IMG/VR virus record: IMGVR_UViG_3300049434_000092
Coordinates: 1-43,866 of that record
Reading direction: 5' to 3' (one strand)
Source: a virus
Length of the DNA: 43,866 bases
This document shows, piece by piece, positions 21,400-30,085 of the stretch. The position numbers and the translations under genes were made by a program. The stretch's first letter is position 1, and each line of letters starts with the position of its first letter. The notes beneath the pieces are model-generated. The model searched no databases and had not been told where the DNA came from. It was given only the letters and a program-made list of their open reading frames with translations.

Positions 21400-23043
21400 A
21401 TGGCGATGCAAATTCAGGAAAAGGTCGACGACATCCTGCACCTCATGCCGACGCTGGAGAGCGAGCGGATGCCGTGGGAGAATGTGTGGCGGCAGGTGGA
21501 CGAGCGGGTCAATCCGCTGGGCGATGGCGGCTTCCAGCTGCGCTCGACCGGGTCGCAGCGGGGGCTGGAGAATTTCGACCATACGGCCACCCTCGGCCTC
21601 GAGCGGTTCGTCTCGGCGGTCGGCGGGGTGTTCCTGCCGCGCGGCCAGCAATGGGTGTCGCTGGCGACGACGGACGCAGAGCTGAACGAGGTGCCGAAGG
21701 TCAAGGCCTGGCTGCAATCCACCGCCTCGCGGCTTCACGCGGCGCGCTACAATCCGCTCGCCGGGTTCGAGGTCGAGGCCAATAACGGGATCCGCTCGCT
21801 CGGCTCCTATGGCAGCCTTCCGCTCTGGGTGGACCATTGGGAAGGGGTGGGCATGTTCTACAAATGCCACCACCTCTCCGAGATCTACGTGCGCGAGGAT
21901 TTCCGCGGGCGGATCGATACGATCGTGCGCAAATGGACCGATCCGGTGCGCGAGATCGCGCAGCAATTCGGCGGCGAGAATTTGCCGCCTCTGATCTCGA
22001 AGGCCTTTGAGGACAGGAAGTTCGACCAGGAATTCGAGCTGATCCACGTGGTGCGGCCGCGCGGCGACCGCGACATCGAGCGGCTCGATTTCCGGCGGAT
22101 GGCCTTCGAGAGCATCTACATCTCGATCGCCGACAAATGCTGCATCCGCGAGGGCGGCTATCGGACGATGCCGATGGCGTTCTCGCGCTACGTGACCTCG
22201 CCACGGGAGCTGTACGGCCGCTCGCCGGCGATCCAGGTGCTCGGCACGATCAAGACCGCCAACGAGATCGCGCGGACCCTGCTGCGCGCCGGCCACAAGG
22301 CGGTGGATCCGCCGCTGCTGACGCAGGAGGACGGGGTGCTGTCGCAGATCCAGACCATGCCGGGCGGGATCAACGTCGGCGGGCTCGATTTCCTGGGCCG
22401 CGAGATGGTGAAGCCGATGGTGACCGGGGCGAACCTGCCGATCGGCCTGGAGATGCTGAACAACGAGCGCGAGGTGATCCGCGACGCCTTCCTGGAGAAG
22501 GTGTTCAGCCTGGTCATGGAGCGCAAGGACCGGATGACGGCGACCGAGGTGCTGGAGATCACGCGCCTGCAGGGCCTGCTGGCGACGCCGACCGCGGGCC
22601 GGCAGGAGACCGAGTGGCTGGGCGTGCAGGTCCCGCGCGAGCTCGACATCAACATGGACGCGCGCCAGGTGGCGCCGCTGCCCGAGGAGATCAGGGAGGC
22701 GGGGGAGAAGATCCGCACGATCTTCGACAATCCGCTGAACCGGGCGGCCAAGGCCGAGGAGGCGATCGGCTTCTCGCGGCTGGTGGAGATGCTGACGCCG
22801 GCGGCCGGGATCGTCGGCGAGCAGGTGTTCGACGTGATCGATTGGGAAGCGAGCCCGCGCAACCTCGCTTACTCGCTGGGCGTGCCGCAGAAATATCTGT
22901 CGGATCCGGATGCGGTCGCCGCGAAGCAGGAAGCGCGCGCCCAGCAAAAGGCCGTCGAGACGACGCTCGGCGCGCTGCCGGCGGCGGCCGGCGCGGTCAA
23001 GGATCTGGCGACCGCGCGGGCGCAGGAGACGGCCAGTGTTTAG
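21400..23043 (+). CDS. portal (head-tail connector) protein
   Basis: 547 aa, ATG at 21400 with GGAGCGAG upstream. Size, order and sequence style match the T7 gp8/podovirus head-tail connector (LMPTLESERMPWENVWRQVD at the N terminus, then ASRLHAARYNPLAGF). Forms the dodecameric ring at one vertex through which DNA is packaged. The last residues (LPAAAGAVKDLATARAQETA) are repeated in the next gene, see 22975-23296. The downstream gene overlaps by 8 bp. Confidence 0.92.
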   Translation: MAMQIQEKVDDILHLMPTLESERMPWENVWRQVDERVNPLGDGGFQLRSTGSQRGLENFDHTATLGLERFVSAVGGVFLPRGQQWVSLATTDAELNEVPKVKAWLQSTASRLHAARYNPLAGFEVEANNGIRSLGSYGSLPLWVDHWEGVGMFYKCHHLSEIYVREDFRGRIDTIVRKWTDPVREIAQQFGGENLPPLISKAFEDRKFDQEFELIHVVRPRGDRDIERLDFRRMAFESIYISIADKCCIREGGYRTMPMAFSRYVTSPRELYGRSPAIQVLGTIKTANEIARTLLRAGHKAVDPPLLTQEDGVLSQIQTMPGGINVGGLDFLGREMVKPMVTGANLPIGLEMLNNEREVIRDAFLEKVFSLVMERKDRMTATEVLEITRLQGLLATPTAGRQETEWLGVQVPRELDINMDARQVAPLPEEIREAGEKIRTIFDNPLNRAAKAEEAIGFSRLVEMLTPAAGIVGEQVFDVIDWEASPRNLAYSLGVPQKYLSDPDAVAAKQEARAQQKAVETTLGALPAAAGAVKDLATARAQETASV

Positions 23044-23296
23044 GCGCAGGATCGATTACATCGCCGACATCGTAGACGAGCGCGGGATCGACGACTGCCG
23101 GGCCAGGCTGATGAACCGAGCGCTCGCCGTCTGTGCCGACCAGGGCGACGATCCGGGCCTGATCCGAGTCATCGAGACCTGCCGCAGCGGCATGACCCAA
23201 GTCTATGTGTCGTTGCGCGGCGACGGGCCGCTGCCGGCGGCGGCGAGCGCGGTGAAGGATTTGGCGCAGGCGCGGAGCGAGGTGACGGCCAATGTT
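22975..23296 (+). repeat. 66-bp imperfect duplication of the portal 3' end
   Basis: Bases 22975-23040 and 23231-23296 align without gaps (about 53 of 66 identical by eye). Each copy ends at the start codon of the following gene (GTG 23036; ATG 23292), so the unit spans a gene junction and the two copies are 256 bp apart. Confidence 0.8.
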
Positions 23297-23311
23297 CGTC
23301 GCGAGGGTTGA
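23036..23311 (+). CDS. small protein inserted between portal and Bbp19-like genes
   Basis: 91 aa from a GTG at 23036, overlapping the portal end by 8 bp. The N-terminal two-thirds is new (DIVDERGIDDCRARLMNRA, then RVIETCRSGMTQVYVSL). The C-terminal part (LPAAASAVKDLAQARSEVTA) is a copy of the portal tail. It therefore looks like a small gene spliced into the portal end by recombination between repeats. Function unknown. Confidence 0.65.
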   Translation: MFRRRIDYIADIVDERGIDDCRARLMNRALAVCADQGDDPGLIRVIETCRSGMTQVYVSLRGDGPLPAAASAVKDLAQARSEVTANVRREG

Positions 23312-23552
23312 GGGCTGCACCCGCGCGCTCGGTGCGCCGCAGGGTTGGAACCCTGAAACAGACGGCTATTGCGGCATGCTGCCTATCCGCGACGAGCTGC
23401 GCGATGCGATGCCGATAATGACATCGGCTTGGGAGCCGACGCCGGCAGAGCTAGAGGCGCTTCGGGCCGGCGCGAAGGTCCTTCTACGGGTAGTCGGAAC
23501 CGCCCATCCCCCTGTCATGGTCTATGTCGGGGAGGTGCCCGCAAATGGCTGA
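23292..23552 (+). CDS. hypothetical 86-aa protein of the head module
   Basis: 86 aa, ATG at 23292 inside the end of the upstream gene. Mixed alpha/beta, with a central helix (DELRDAMPIMTSAWEPTPAE) and a beta end (VLLRVVGTAHPPVMVYVGEV). Overlaps the Bbp19-like gene by 8 bp. No family recognised. Confidence 0.6.
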   Translation: MFVARVEGCTRALGAPQGWNPETDGYCGMLPIRDELRDAMPIMTSAWEPTPAELEALRAGAKVLLRVVGTAHPPVMVYVGEVPANG

Positions 23553-23844
23553 TCCCGGCCTCGTCGACAGGGCGCTGCAGGAGATGCGGCGGGCGATCAA
23601 TGCGCGGCGGGCGTGGCATTATCGGGCGTGCTTCCTGGGCGAGGACGGGGCGCTGACGATCCATGCCGAAAAGATGCTCGCAGATCTAAATCGCTTCTGC
23701 AGGGGCAATGCCTCGTGCTTCGATCCCGATCCGCGGATCCATGCCCTGATCGAGGGCCGGCGCGAGGTGCTGTTGCGGATCCTGGAATTTCTGAACGTGG
23801 ACAGCGCTGTGCTGGCCCAATTGGTGGAGGTCAAAGATGAGTGA
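23545..23844 (+). CDS. Bbp19-like phage head protein
   Basis: 99 aa, ATG at 23545. The C-terminal half (DPRIHALIEGRREVLLRILE) matches the conserved EGRR-x-V-x-L-R-I pattern of the Bbp19 family, named from Bordetella podovirus BPP-1, where it lies between portal and scaffold as here. It is presumed to be a minor head component. Overlaps the scaffold gene by 8 bp. Confidence 0.8.
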   Translation: MADPGLVDRALQEMRRAINARRAWHYRACFLGEDGALTIHAEKMLADLNRFCRGNASCFDPDPRIHALIEGRREVLLRILEFLNVDSAVLAQLVEVKDE

Positions 23845-24823
23845 CGGTGGACTGGCCGCGGCGATCGCGGAAGGCGGAGCGGGCGAAGGCGGCGGCGCGG
23901 GCGGCGCGGGCGGCGCGGGCGGCGAGGGTGGCGATGCGGCTGCGGTTGCGGCCGCGGCGGCTGCCGCCAAGGCCGGCGGTGGCGAAGGCGGCGGCGATGC
24001 CTGGTATGCGACGCTGCCGGACGAGGCGGCCGAGGGTGCGCTGTCGGACCGCAAATGGGCCGAGAACAAGAAATATGCCGACATCCCCTCGCTGGTGAAG
24101 GCGCACCGCTCGCTCGAGCAGCAGTTCCTCGGCGGCGACAAGATCGTGGTGCCGAAGGAAGGCGCGAGCCCGGAGGAGATCGCGGCGTTCCACGCGAAGC
24201 TCGGCCGCCCCGATGCGCCCGACAAATATGAGATCGCGGTGTCGGAAGGCGCGAAGCTCGACGAGGCGCTGGTGGCGAAGTTCCGGGAGACGGCGTTCAA
24301 GGCCGGGCTGCCGGCGTCGATGGCGGCGCCGCTGGTCGAGATGTTCAACGGTCACGTCCAGGAAACGCTCGAGGCGGCCGAGGCGGCGCGGGCGCAGGCC
24401 TCGCAGGAGGGCGTCAAGGCGATGCGCAAGGAATGGGGCGCGAGCGCGCCGCAGAACCTGGCCGCGGCCAACCGGGCGATGACGATGCTGGGGCTGAGCG
24501 GCGCCGACGTCGAGGCGATGGGGGACGCGCTGCCGCCCGAGCAGGACGATCAGGGCAACGTCAAGCGCAACGGCGCGGCGCGGGCGCTGGCGCTGCTCGC
24601 CAAGCTGGGCGTCGGGATGGGCGAGGACGTGCTTTCGGGCGGCGGCGGCGTGAAGAAGTTCGGGATGTCGCCCTCCGAGGCGCAGGCGAAGCTGGACGCG
24701 ATCGCCGCCGACCCGGCCCAGATGAAGAAGCTCAACGACAAGGATCCGCAGATCACCGCCTATCGCAAGCAGCTGATCGAGATCGTCGCCGCGGGCGAGG
24801 ATGCGCAGGCCCAGAAGGGCTGA
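23837..24823 (+). CDS. capsid scaffolding protein
   Basis: 328 aa, ATG at 23837. An extremely Gly/Ala-rich N terminus (residues 1-50) is followed by a helical, acidic core (PLVEMFNGHVQETLEAAEAA) and a charged C terminus. This composition and its place right before the major capsid protein are typical of scaffolds, which guide procapsid assembly and are removed on maturation. YATLPDEAAEGALSDRKWAE is a segment typical of this phage family. Followed by a hairpin. Confidence 0.88.
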   Translation: MSDGGLAAAIAEGGAGEGGGAGGAGGAGGEGGDAAAVAAAAAAAKAGGGEGGGDAWYATLPDEAAEGALSDRKWAENKKYADIPSLVKAHRSLEQQFLGGDKIVVPKEGASPEEIAAFHAKLGRPDAPDKYEIAVSEGAKLDEALVAKFRETAFKAGLPASMAAPLVEMFNGHVQETLEAAEAARAQASQEGVKAMRKEWGASAPQNLAAANRAMTMLGLSGADVEAMGDALPPEQDDQGNVKRNGAARALALLAKLGVGMGEDVLSGGGGVKKFGMSPSEAQAKLDAIAADPAQMKKLNDKDPQITAYRKQLIEIVAAGEDAQAQKG

Positions 24824-24836
24824 GCGAGGCCCGGAA

Positions 24837-24860
24837 CGACCCCACTTGACGGTGGGGTCG
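24837..24860 (+). terminator. hairpin between scaffold and major capsid genes
   Basis: CGACCCCAC (24837-24845) with its complement at 24852-24860, loop TTGACG. Nine perfect base pairs and no T tract. The spacer 24861-25020 has no gene; a weaker AAATGG/CCATTT hairpin (24990-24995/25002-25007) followed by T residues precedes the strong GGAGGGCACA leader of the capsid gene. Confidence 0.55.
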
Positions 24861-25020
24861 GTTCCATGGGATAGCGGGGCCCACTTTTCGCGGGATACGC
24901 CGGTGGCCCCCGCTCCTGGTCCGATGATGGCTCGCCGACGCAGGCGTTAAACGTCAGATAGGCCCGGCCTCGGCCGATACGCCCTTCGCAAATGGTTCAA
25001 CCCATTTTTCGGAGGGCACA

Positions 25021-25941
25021 ATGTCCACCCAAGTCACCACCGCCCAAAGGGTCACCTACCGCGAAAACCTGCAGCTCGCGCTGCAGCAGAAGACGTCGAA
25101 GCTTCTCCCCACGGTCACCGACATCGATGTCGGCGGCGTCATGGCCGAGGTCAGCGACCTGATCGGCGAGGTCGGCGCCAATTTCATCACCACCCGCCAC
25201 GGCGACACGCTGTACCAGGACACGCCGCACGCGCGGCGCTGGATCGCGCAGCCGCCGGCCATGACCTATGCCGACCTGGTCGACCAGCACGACAAGTTGG
25301 CCACCGGCATCGACCTAACCGGCGCCTATGTGAAGGCCGGCGCGGCGACGATCAACAAGGGCACCGACGACGCCATCCTGGGCGGGATCTTCGGCAACGC
25401 CCAGACCGGCGAGAAGGGCCTGACCCTGACGCCGTTCAACGCCGCCAATGTGATCAACGTCGACGTCGGCGGCGTCGCCTCCGGCCTCAACGTCGCCAAG
25501 GTCCGCGCCGCCAGGAAGATGCTCGGCATCAACTTCGTCGACCTGGACGAGGAGGAGCTCTACATCGTCGTCAACTCGATCGCCGAAGCGCAGCTGCTCG
25601 GCGAGGTCGAGGTCACCAGCTCCGATTTCCGGTCGATGGGCGGCAGGGCGCTCGAGACCGGCAGCATCGGCAAGCTGCTCGGCTTCAATTTCGTCCACCT
25701 CGAGCTGAGCAACCCGCTGTTCACCAACGCGCCGCTGACGCTGACCGGCGGCGGCTCGCGCAAGCTTCCCGTCTATACCAAGTCGGGGGTGATCGCGGCC
25801 TTCTGGGAGCGGCTGTTCAGCGAGGTCGAGCGCCTTCCGACCAAGAACTATTCGACGCAGGTCTATGCCCGCCGCCAGGTGGCCGCGACCCGCACCCAGG
25901 AAGGCATGGTCGGCTATATCGAGATCAACGAGGCCGCCTAA
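25021..25941 (+). CDS. major capsid protein
   Basis: 306 aa, ATG at 25021 with GGAGG six bases upstream. Position after the scaffold and sequence style (NLQLALQQKTSKLLPTVTD at the N terminus, then FITTRHGDTLYQDTPHARR) fit the podovirus HK97-fold major capsid group. Composed of alternating beta strands with few Cys; no signal peptide. It forms the icosahedral shell around the core and connector. The strongest ribosome site of the module fits its high copy number. Followed by a hairpin at 25949. Confidence 0.92.
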   Translation: MSTQVTTAQRVTYRENLQLALQQKTSKLLPTVTDIDVGGVMAEVSDLIGEVGANFITTRHGDTLYQDTPHARRWIAQPPAMTYADLVDQHDKLATGIDLTGAYVKAGAATINKGTDDAILGGIFGNAQTGEKGLTLTPFNAANVINVDVGGVASGLNVAKVRAARKMLGINFVDLDEEELYIVVNSIAEAQLLGEVEVTSSDFRSMGGRALETGSIGKLLGFNFVHLELSNPLFTNAPLTLTGGGSRKLPVYTKSGVIAAFWERLFSEVERLPTKNYSTQVYARRQVAATRTQEGMVGYIEINEAA

Positions 25942-25948
25942 TCCGTGA

Positions 25949-25973
25949 GGGAGGCGCCCTCGCGGCGTCTCCC
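25949..25973 (+). terminator. hairpin after the major capsid gene
   Basis: GGGAGGCGCC (25949-25958) pairs with GGCGTCTCCC (25964-25973), one G-T wobble. No T tract. Probably limits read-through or protects the capsid message. Confidence 0.5.
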
Positions 25974-26005
25974 GCATCGGTTCGGACCCTCATGGGAGAC
26001 AGGAA

Positions 26006-26440
26006 ATGGCGACTTACTACAGCATCGAAACGACCGGCGTCCTCGACGGCTCGCTGCCGGCGACGCGCAATGCGCCGCAGAACTACCGCTCCAAGCTGAA
26101 GCGGGTCCGCTCGACCATCGTCATGAACGGGCAGCTGATCGGCGACCTGATCGTGCTTGGCGACCTTCCGGTCGGCGCCGTCTGGGATCACGGCAAGATC
26201 AATTCCACCGCCACCCTCGGCGCGTCGACGATCGCTGTCGGGCCGGTGGCCACGCCGGCCAAATACAAGGCGGCCGCGGTGTTCACCACGCCCGACACGC
26301 CGACGCTGTTCGGCAAGTGCGCGGCGAGCGCCGGCGCGCCTCTGACCGCGGTCGAGCGGGTCGTCGCCACGATCGCGGGGGCCAACCTGCCGGTCGGAGG
26401 CACGCTCGAGATCGACCTTTACTACAGCGACACGGTCTAG
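26006..26440 (+). CDS. putative head decoration/cement protein
   Basis: 144 aa, ATG at 26006 with GGAGACAGGAA upstream. Beta-rich, with a Thr/Ala/Gly bias (SIETTGVLDGSLPATRNAP at the N terminus, TIAGANLPVGGTLEIDLYYS at the end). In BPP-1-like phages a small cement protein lies just after the capsid gene and stabilises the expanded shell; this fits by place and composition. Bracketed by hairpins on both sides. Confidence 0.65.
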   Translation: MATYYSIETTGVLDGSLPATRNAPQNYRSKLKRVRSTIVMNGQLIGDLIVLGDLPVGAVWDHGKINSTATLGASTIAVGPVATPAKYKAAAVFTTPDTPTLFGKCAASAGAPLTAVERVVATIAGANLPVGGTLEIDLYYSDTV

Positions 26441-26453
26441 GCCGTCGTTCTGT

Positions 26454-26481
26454 CGGGGCGGCCCGCCACCAGGCCGCCCCG
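26454..26481 (+). terminator. strong hairpin after the decoration-like gene
   Basis: CGGGGCGGCC (26454-26463) with its complement at 26472-26481 and an 8-nt loop, followed by TTAGAATTT. Ten perfect base pairs. Confidence 0.6.
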
Positions 26482-26506
26482 TTAGAATTTCTCACGGGAG
26501 GAAGAG

Positions 26507-26704
26507 ATGGCGTTCAACAAGAAGCTCACCTGGGTTCGGGGCCAGCGGCGCGAGAGCATCGCGATCGCCGCCGGCAGCGCCATCGGCGCCCACGACGCGA
26601 TCGAGGTCAATATCGACGCGACCGCGATGACCCGCTTCGAGGCGGCCAAGGCAATGACCCTGATCCGGGACCGCATCATGAAGGGCCCCTGGCCGGTCGC
26701 ATGA
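26507..26704 (+). CDS. hypothetical 65-aa protein of the head module
   Basis: 65 aa, ATG at 26507 after GGGAGGAAGAG. Basic N terminus (KKLTWVRGQRRESIAIAAG) and a helical C-terminal half (TRFEAAKAMTLIRDRIMKG). By place between the decoration-like protein and the tail adaptor it is likely a minor virion component. No family recognised. Confidence 0.6.
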   Translation: MAFNKKLTWVRGQRRESIAIAAGSAIGAHDAIEVNIDATAMTRFEAAKAMTLIRDRIMKGPWPVA

Positions 26705-26774
26705 CCTATTGCCGCGATTTCCGAGCCGCTGGAGCGTCCCGGCCAGCTGGAAATCGCTAGGAGGAAATCCGCCG

Positions 26775-27362
26775 GTGGCCGATCGCGTCTCAGTCTCCAA
26801 TCTGGTTCTCGCCAAGCTCGGCGAACCGAAGAAGATCACCGATCCCAACGACGACACCAGGGCGGCCCGGGCGATCGCGCGAGTGTGGGACGTGACGCGG
26901 GACATGGCGCTGCGCGCCCACCCGTGGAACTTCGCGATGAAGCGGGAGATATTGACCGCCTCGGCGAGCCTGCCGGTCTGGGGATGGGGCTACGCCTTCC
27001 CGCTGCCCAGCGACTTCATCCGCCTCGACCTCGACACGATCGAGCCGTCGACGCTGCGCGGCGAGAACATGTTCCAGATCGAGGGCAATGCGATGCTGTG
27101 CGACGCGCTGGGCCCGGTCTATGTCCGCTACGTCCGGCGGGTGGCGGAGGTGGGGCTGTGGGACCCGATGTTCGTCGAGGCCTTCGCCAACCTGCTCGCC
27201 TGGCAGACCGCCGACGACATCACCGGCGACCTCGCGCGCAAGGACCGCTGCTGGAAGGCGTGGGAAGACAGCCTGCCCGCGGCCAAGGGCGTCGACGGCC
27301 GCGAGAACCCGCCGCAGCCCGCCGAGGACAGCAGCTGGGTGACCGCCCGGTATGGCCGCTAA
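26775..27362 (+). CDS. tail tubular protein A-like adaptor (T7 gp11 type)
   Basis: 195 aa from a GTG at 26775, supported by AGGAGG eleven bases upstream. Contains the pattern typical of podovirus tail adaptors: early SVSNLVLAKLGEPKKITD, then WDVTRDMALRAHPWNFAMKR, and SDFIRLDLDTIEP. The protein docks beneath the portal and joins the nozzle. Followed four bases later by the tail tube B gene, as in T7 and its relatives. Confidence 0.85.
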   Translation: MADRVSVSNLVLAKLGEPKKITDPNDDTRAARAIARVWDVTRDMALRAHPWNFAMKREILTASASLPVWGWGYAFPLPSDFIRLDLDTIEPSTLRGENMFQIEGNAMLCDALGPVYVRYVRRVAEVGLWDPMFVEAFANLLAWQTADDITGDLARKDRCWKAWEDSLPAAKGVDGRENPPQPAEDSSWVTARYGR

Positions 27363-27365
27363 GCG

Positions 27366-29600
27366 GTGGCGATCTCGGCCCACCTGATCCAGACCAGCTT
27401 CAACGGCGGCGAGCTCTCGCGCCGGCTGCACAGCCGCGTCGATGCCGCGATCTACCGGATCGGGGCGAGCGAGATCACCAACATGATCGCGACGATCGAG
27501 GGGCCGCTGGTGAAGACGCCGGGAACGCGGTTCCGCGCGCTGGCGCTGGCCTCGGCGGCGTGGCTGGGGAAGTTCGTGTTCAACGCGACCCAGGCCTATC
27601 TGATCGAATATTCGAACCTCAAGGTCCGCTTCCTGACCAACGACGCGCTGCTCGCGATCGCCGGCGTGCCGGTGGAGGTGGTGACGCCCTACACCGCGGC
27701 GGAGGCGGCCGCGATCAGCACGACGCAGAGCGGCGACGTGCTGTACATGGCGCATGGCAGCCATCCGCCGGCGGCGCTGAGCCGGACCGCGGCCGACGCC
27801 TTCAACCATGCCGCGCTGGCGCTGGCCGGCGGGCCGTTCAAGGACGCCAACACCAACGAGGGGGTGACGGTGACCGCCGCCGGCGCCTTCGCGGTGGGCG
27901 GCGCGATCACGATCACGGCGAGCTCGGCGATCTTCCTGGCCGGCCATGTCGGCGCGCCGTTCCGGATCGAGGGCAAGGATTTCTCGAACATTCCGGCCTG
28001 GGAGGCGGGGATAGACGGGGTCGCGATCGGCAACATCAAGCGATCCGACGACAAGGCCTATGTCGCGGCGACCGCGGGGCGGACCGGATCGATCCAGCCA
28101 ACCCATGTCCGCGGCACCGAATATGACGGCATGGCGACCGGCACCGACGTCAACGCCAAGGGCCCGTTCGGGATCCAGTGGACATACAAGCACGATCGCT
28201 TCGGCACGGCGACGATCACCGCGATCGGCGGCGGCGGCACCACCGCGACCGCGACCGTGACCCGCGCCATCCCCGACAGCGTCGGCAGCGTGGCGACGCA
28301 CCGCTGGGCGCACGGCCTGTTCTCGGCCGCGGAGGGCTGGCCGCACCTGGTGTTCAAGTGGAAGGGGCGGCTTGGCTTCATCAAGGGGTTCGACCTGGTC
28401 CTCTCCGTCGCCGGATCCTATCGCGACTTTTCCGAGGAGAATGAGAGCGGGGCGCCGACGCCCGACCAGGCCATCCGCAAGACGATCGACAGCTCCGACC
28501 CGATATTGTGGGTCAAGCCGGACCGCGAGCTGCTGCTCGGCACGAACCTCGGCGAATATAAGGTTTCGAAGGTCAATCCGAGCGAGCCGCTGAGCGGCGA
28601 CAATATCGAGATCGTGCCGCAGACCTATCACGGATCGGCCGCGGTGGAGCCGCTGCAGATCGGGGGAGTGACGATCTTCGTCCAGCGCGGCGGGCGCAAG
28701 CTGCGCGCCGCGGAATATCGGTTCGAGAACGACCGCTACGCCGCCGCCAACATGACGATCTGGGCGCGGCAGATCACGCGCGGCGGGATCCTGCAGCTCG
28801 CGCACCAGGGCGAGCCCGAGGAGCTGCTGTGGGGGCTGCGCGGCGACGGCGCGCTGGTCGCGCACGCCTATATGCCCGAGCAGGAGGTGAAGGGCTTCAC
28901 GATCGGCAAGCGGATGGAGGATGCGACGATCCTCTCGATCCAGGCCATGCCTTCGACGGACGGGACCCGCGACGACCTGTGGGCGCTGGTCGAGCGCAAT
29001 GGGCTGCGCAGCCACGAATGCCTGGACCGTTGGTGGGACGAGGACGAGGGGCGGGCGGCGAGCAGCGCCTGCTTCGTCGACGGGGCGCTGAGCTATAGCG
29101 GCGCCGCGGCGACGATCTTCACCGGGTTCGATCATCTGGACGGGATGGCGGCGATGGTGCTGGCGGACGGGGCCGAGGTGAGCGGGCTCAGCTTCGGCGC
29201 GGTGACCGGCGGGATCGGCTTCGTGCTGCCGACCGCGGCGGCCGAGGTGACCGGCGGGATGGCCTATACCGCGCGGGTGACGACGCTGAAGCCCGAGGTG
29301 CCGCGGCCGGACGGGACCAGCCAGGGGCGGCTGAAGAAGCTGGTGAAGCTGATCCTGCGCGTGATCGACACGTTCGGGATCCGCGCCGGCGTCGCCGGCG
29401 GCGACACGCTGGAGAATGTGTTCGACCGGCAGGCGACCGACCCGATGGACCGCGGGCCGAGCCTGATCAACGGCGACAGCGACCCGCTGACCGTTGGCGG
29501 CGGCTGGACCAACGACGGCCGCGCCACGATCGAAAGCCGCAGCCCGTTCCCGTGGATCCTGGGGGCGGCGATCTCCGGCGTCGAGGAGGGGGACCGATGA
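27366..29600 (+). CDS. tail tubular protein B-like nozzle (T7 gp12 type)
   Basis: 744 aa from a GTG at 27366. Typical opening of the family (HLIQTSFNGGELSRRLHSRV), then beta-rich over its full length, with QTYHGSAAVEPLQIGG and FVQRGGRKLRAAEYRFEN as characteristic segments. Forms the hexameric nozzle at the base of the short tail. ATGA overlap into the next gene (29597-29600). Confidence 0.88.
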   Translation: MAISAHLIQTSFNGGELSRRLHSRVDAAIYRIGASEITNMIATIEGPLVKTPGTRFRALALASAAWLGKFVFNATQAYLIEYSNLKVRFLTNDALLAIAGVPVEVVTPYTAAEAAAISTTQSGDVLYMAHGSHPPAALSRTAADAFNHAALALAGGPFKDANTNEGVTVTAAGAFAVGGAITITASSAIFLAGHVGAPFRIEGKDFSNIPAWEAGIDGVAIGNIKRSDDKAYVAATAGRTGSIQPTHVRGTEYDGMATGTDVNAKGPFGIQWTYKHDRFGTATITAIGGGGTTATATVTRAIPDSVGSVATHRWAHGLFSAAEGWPHLVFKWKGRLGFIKGFDLVLSVAGSYRDFSEENESGAPTPDQAIRKTIDSSDPILWVKPDRELLLGTNLGEYKVSKVNPSEPLSGDNIEIVPQTYHGSAAVEPLQIGGVTIFVQRGGRKLRAAEYRFENDRYAAANMTIWARQITRGGILQLAHQGEPEELLWGLRGDGALVAHAYMPEQEVKGFTIGKRMEDATILSIQAMPSTDGTRDDLWALVERNGLRSHECLDRWWDEDEGRAASSACFVDGALSYSGAAATIFTGFDHLDGMAAMVLADGAEVSGLSFGAVTGGIGFVLPTAAAEVTGGMAYTARVTTLKPEVPRPDGTSQGRLKKLVKLILRVIDTFGIRAGVAGGDTLENVFDRQATDPMDRGPSLINGDSDPLTVGGGWTNDGRATIESRSPFPWILGAAISGVEEGDR

Positions 29601-30085
29601 CCCGTCACGCCTGGCATCATCGCGGCCACGTCCGCTATCGCGGCATGATCGCATCGGACCTGCCGCGCCTGGTGTTGCAGCCGAGCCAGATCGGGCGGCT
29701 CGGCCTGGTCGCTCCGGCCCACGACGAAAGCCACGGCGCCGAGCTGGTCGCGTCCGGGCCAGCGTGGGTCTGTGAGGACGAGAAAGCGCGGATCCTCTGC
29801 CTCGCCGGCTTCGCCGAGACCTTTCCGGGCCGGCAGGCGGTGGCCTGGGCGCTGATCTCGAGCGCGCTGGCGCGGCGGGCGCATATCGGCCTGCAGGCGT
29901 TCATGCGCCAGCGCCTGGCCGAGCAGCCTTACCGGCGGATCGAGGCGATCGCGCGCGCCGCATCGGCGGCCGAGCTGGGCTGGCTGCGCCGGCTCGGCTT
30001 CGTGCCTGAGGGGATCATGCGCGAATGGGGGCCGCTTTCCGAGGACCACGTCCTGTTCCGCTACGTTCGAGAAGGAGCGGGCTGA
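29597..30085 (+). CDS. GNAT-like protein of the virion core operon (T7 gp13 position)
   Basis: 162 aa, ATG at 29597 (ATGA overlap). The composition and helical order resemble GNAT acyltransferases: ELVASGPAWVCEDEKARIL as beta 3-4 region, RQAVAWALISSALARRAHIG as helix, then AELGWLRRLGFVPEGIM with the typical GF motif. The acetyl-CoA-binding [RQ]-x2-G-x-[GA] loop is not obvious, so it may be inactive. By gene order it replaces T7 gp13, an internal virion protein in assembly. TGATG overlap with the next gene. Confidence 0.65.
   Translation: MTRHAWHHRGHVRYRGMIASDLPRLVLQPSQIGRLGLVAPAHDESHGAELVASGPAWVCEDEKARILCLAGFAETFPGRQAVAWALISSALARRAHIGLQAFMRQRLAEQPYRRIEAIARAASAAELGWLRRLGFVPEGIMREWGPLSEDHVLFRYVREGAG

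Noticed and set aside
26790-29654. 954-codon minus-strand open frame across the tail genes
   Set aside because: Shadow of the two tail proteins, with Arg/His/Pro-rich composition and no ribosome site.
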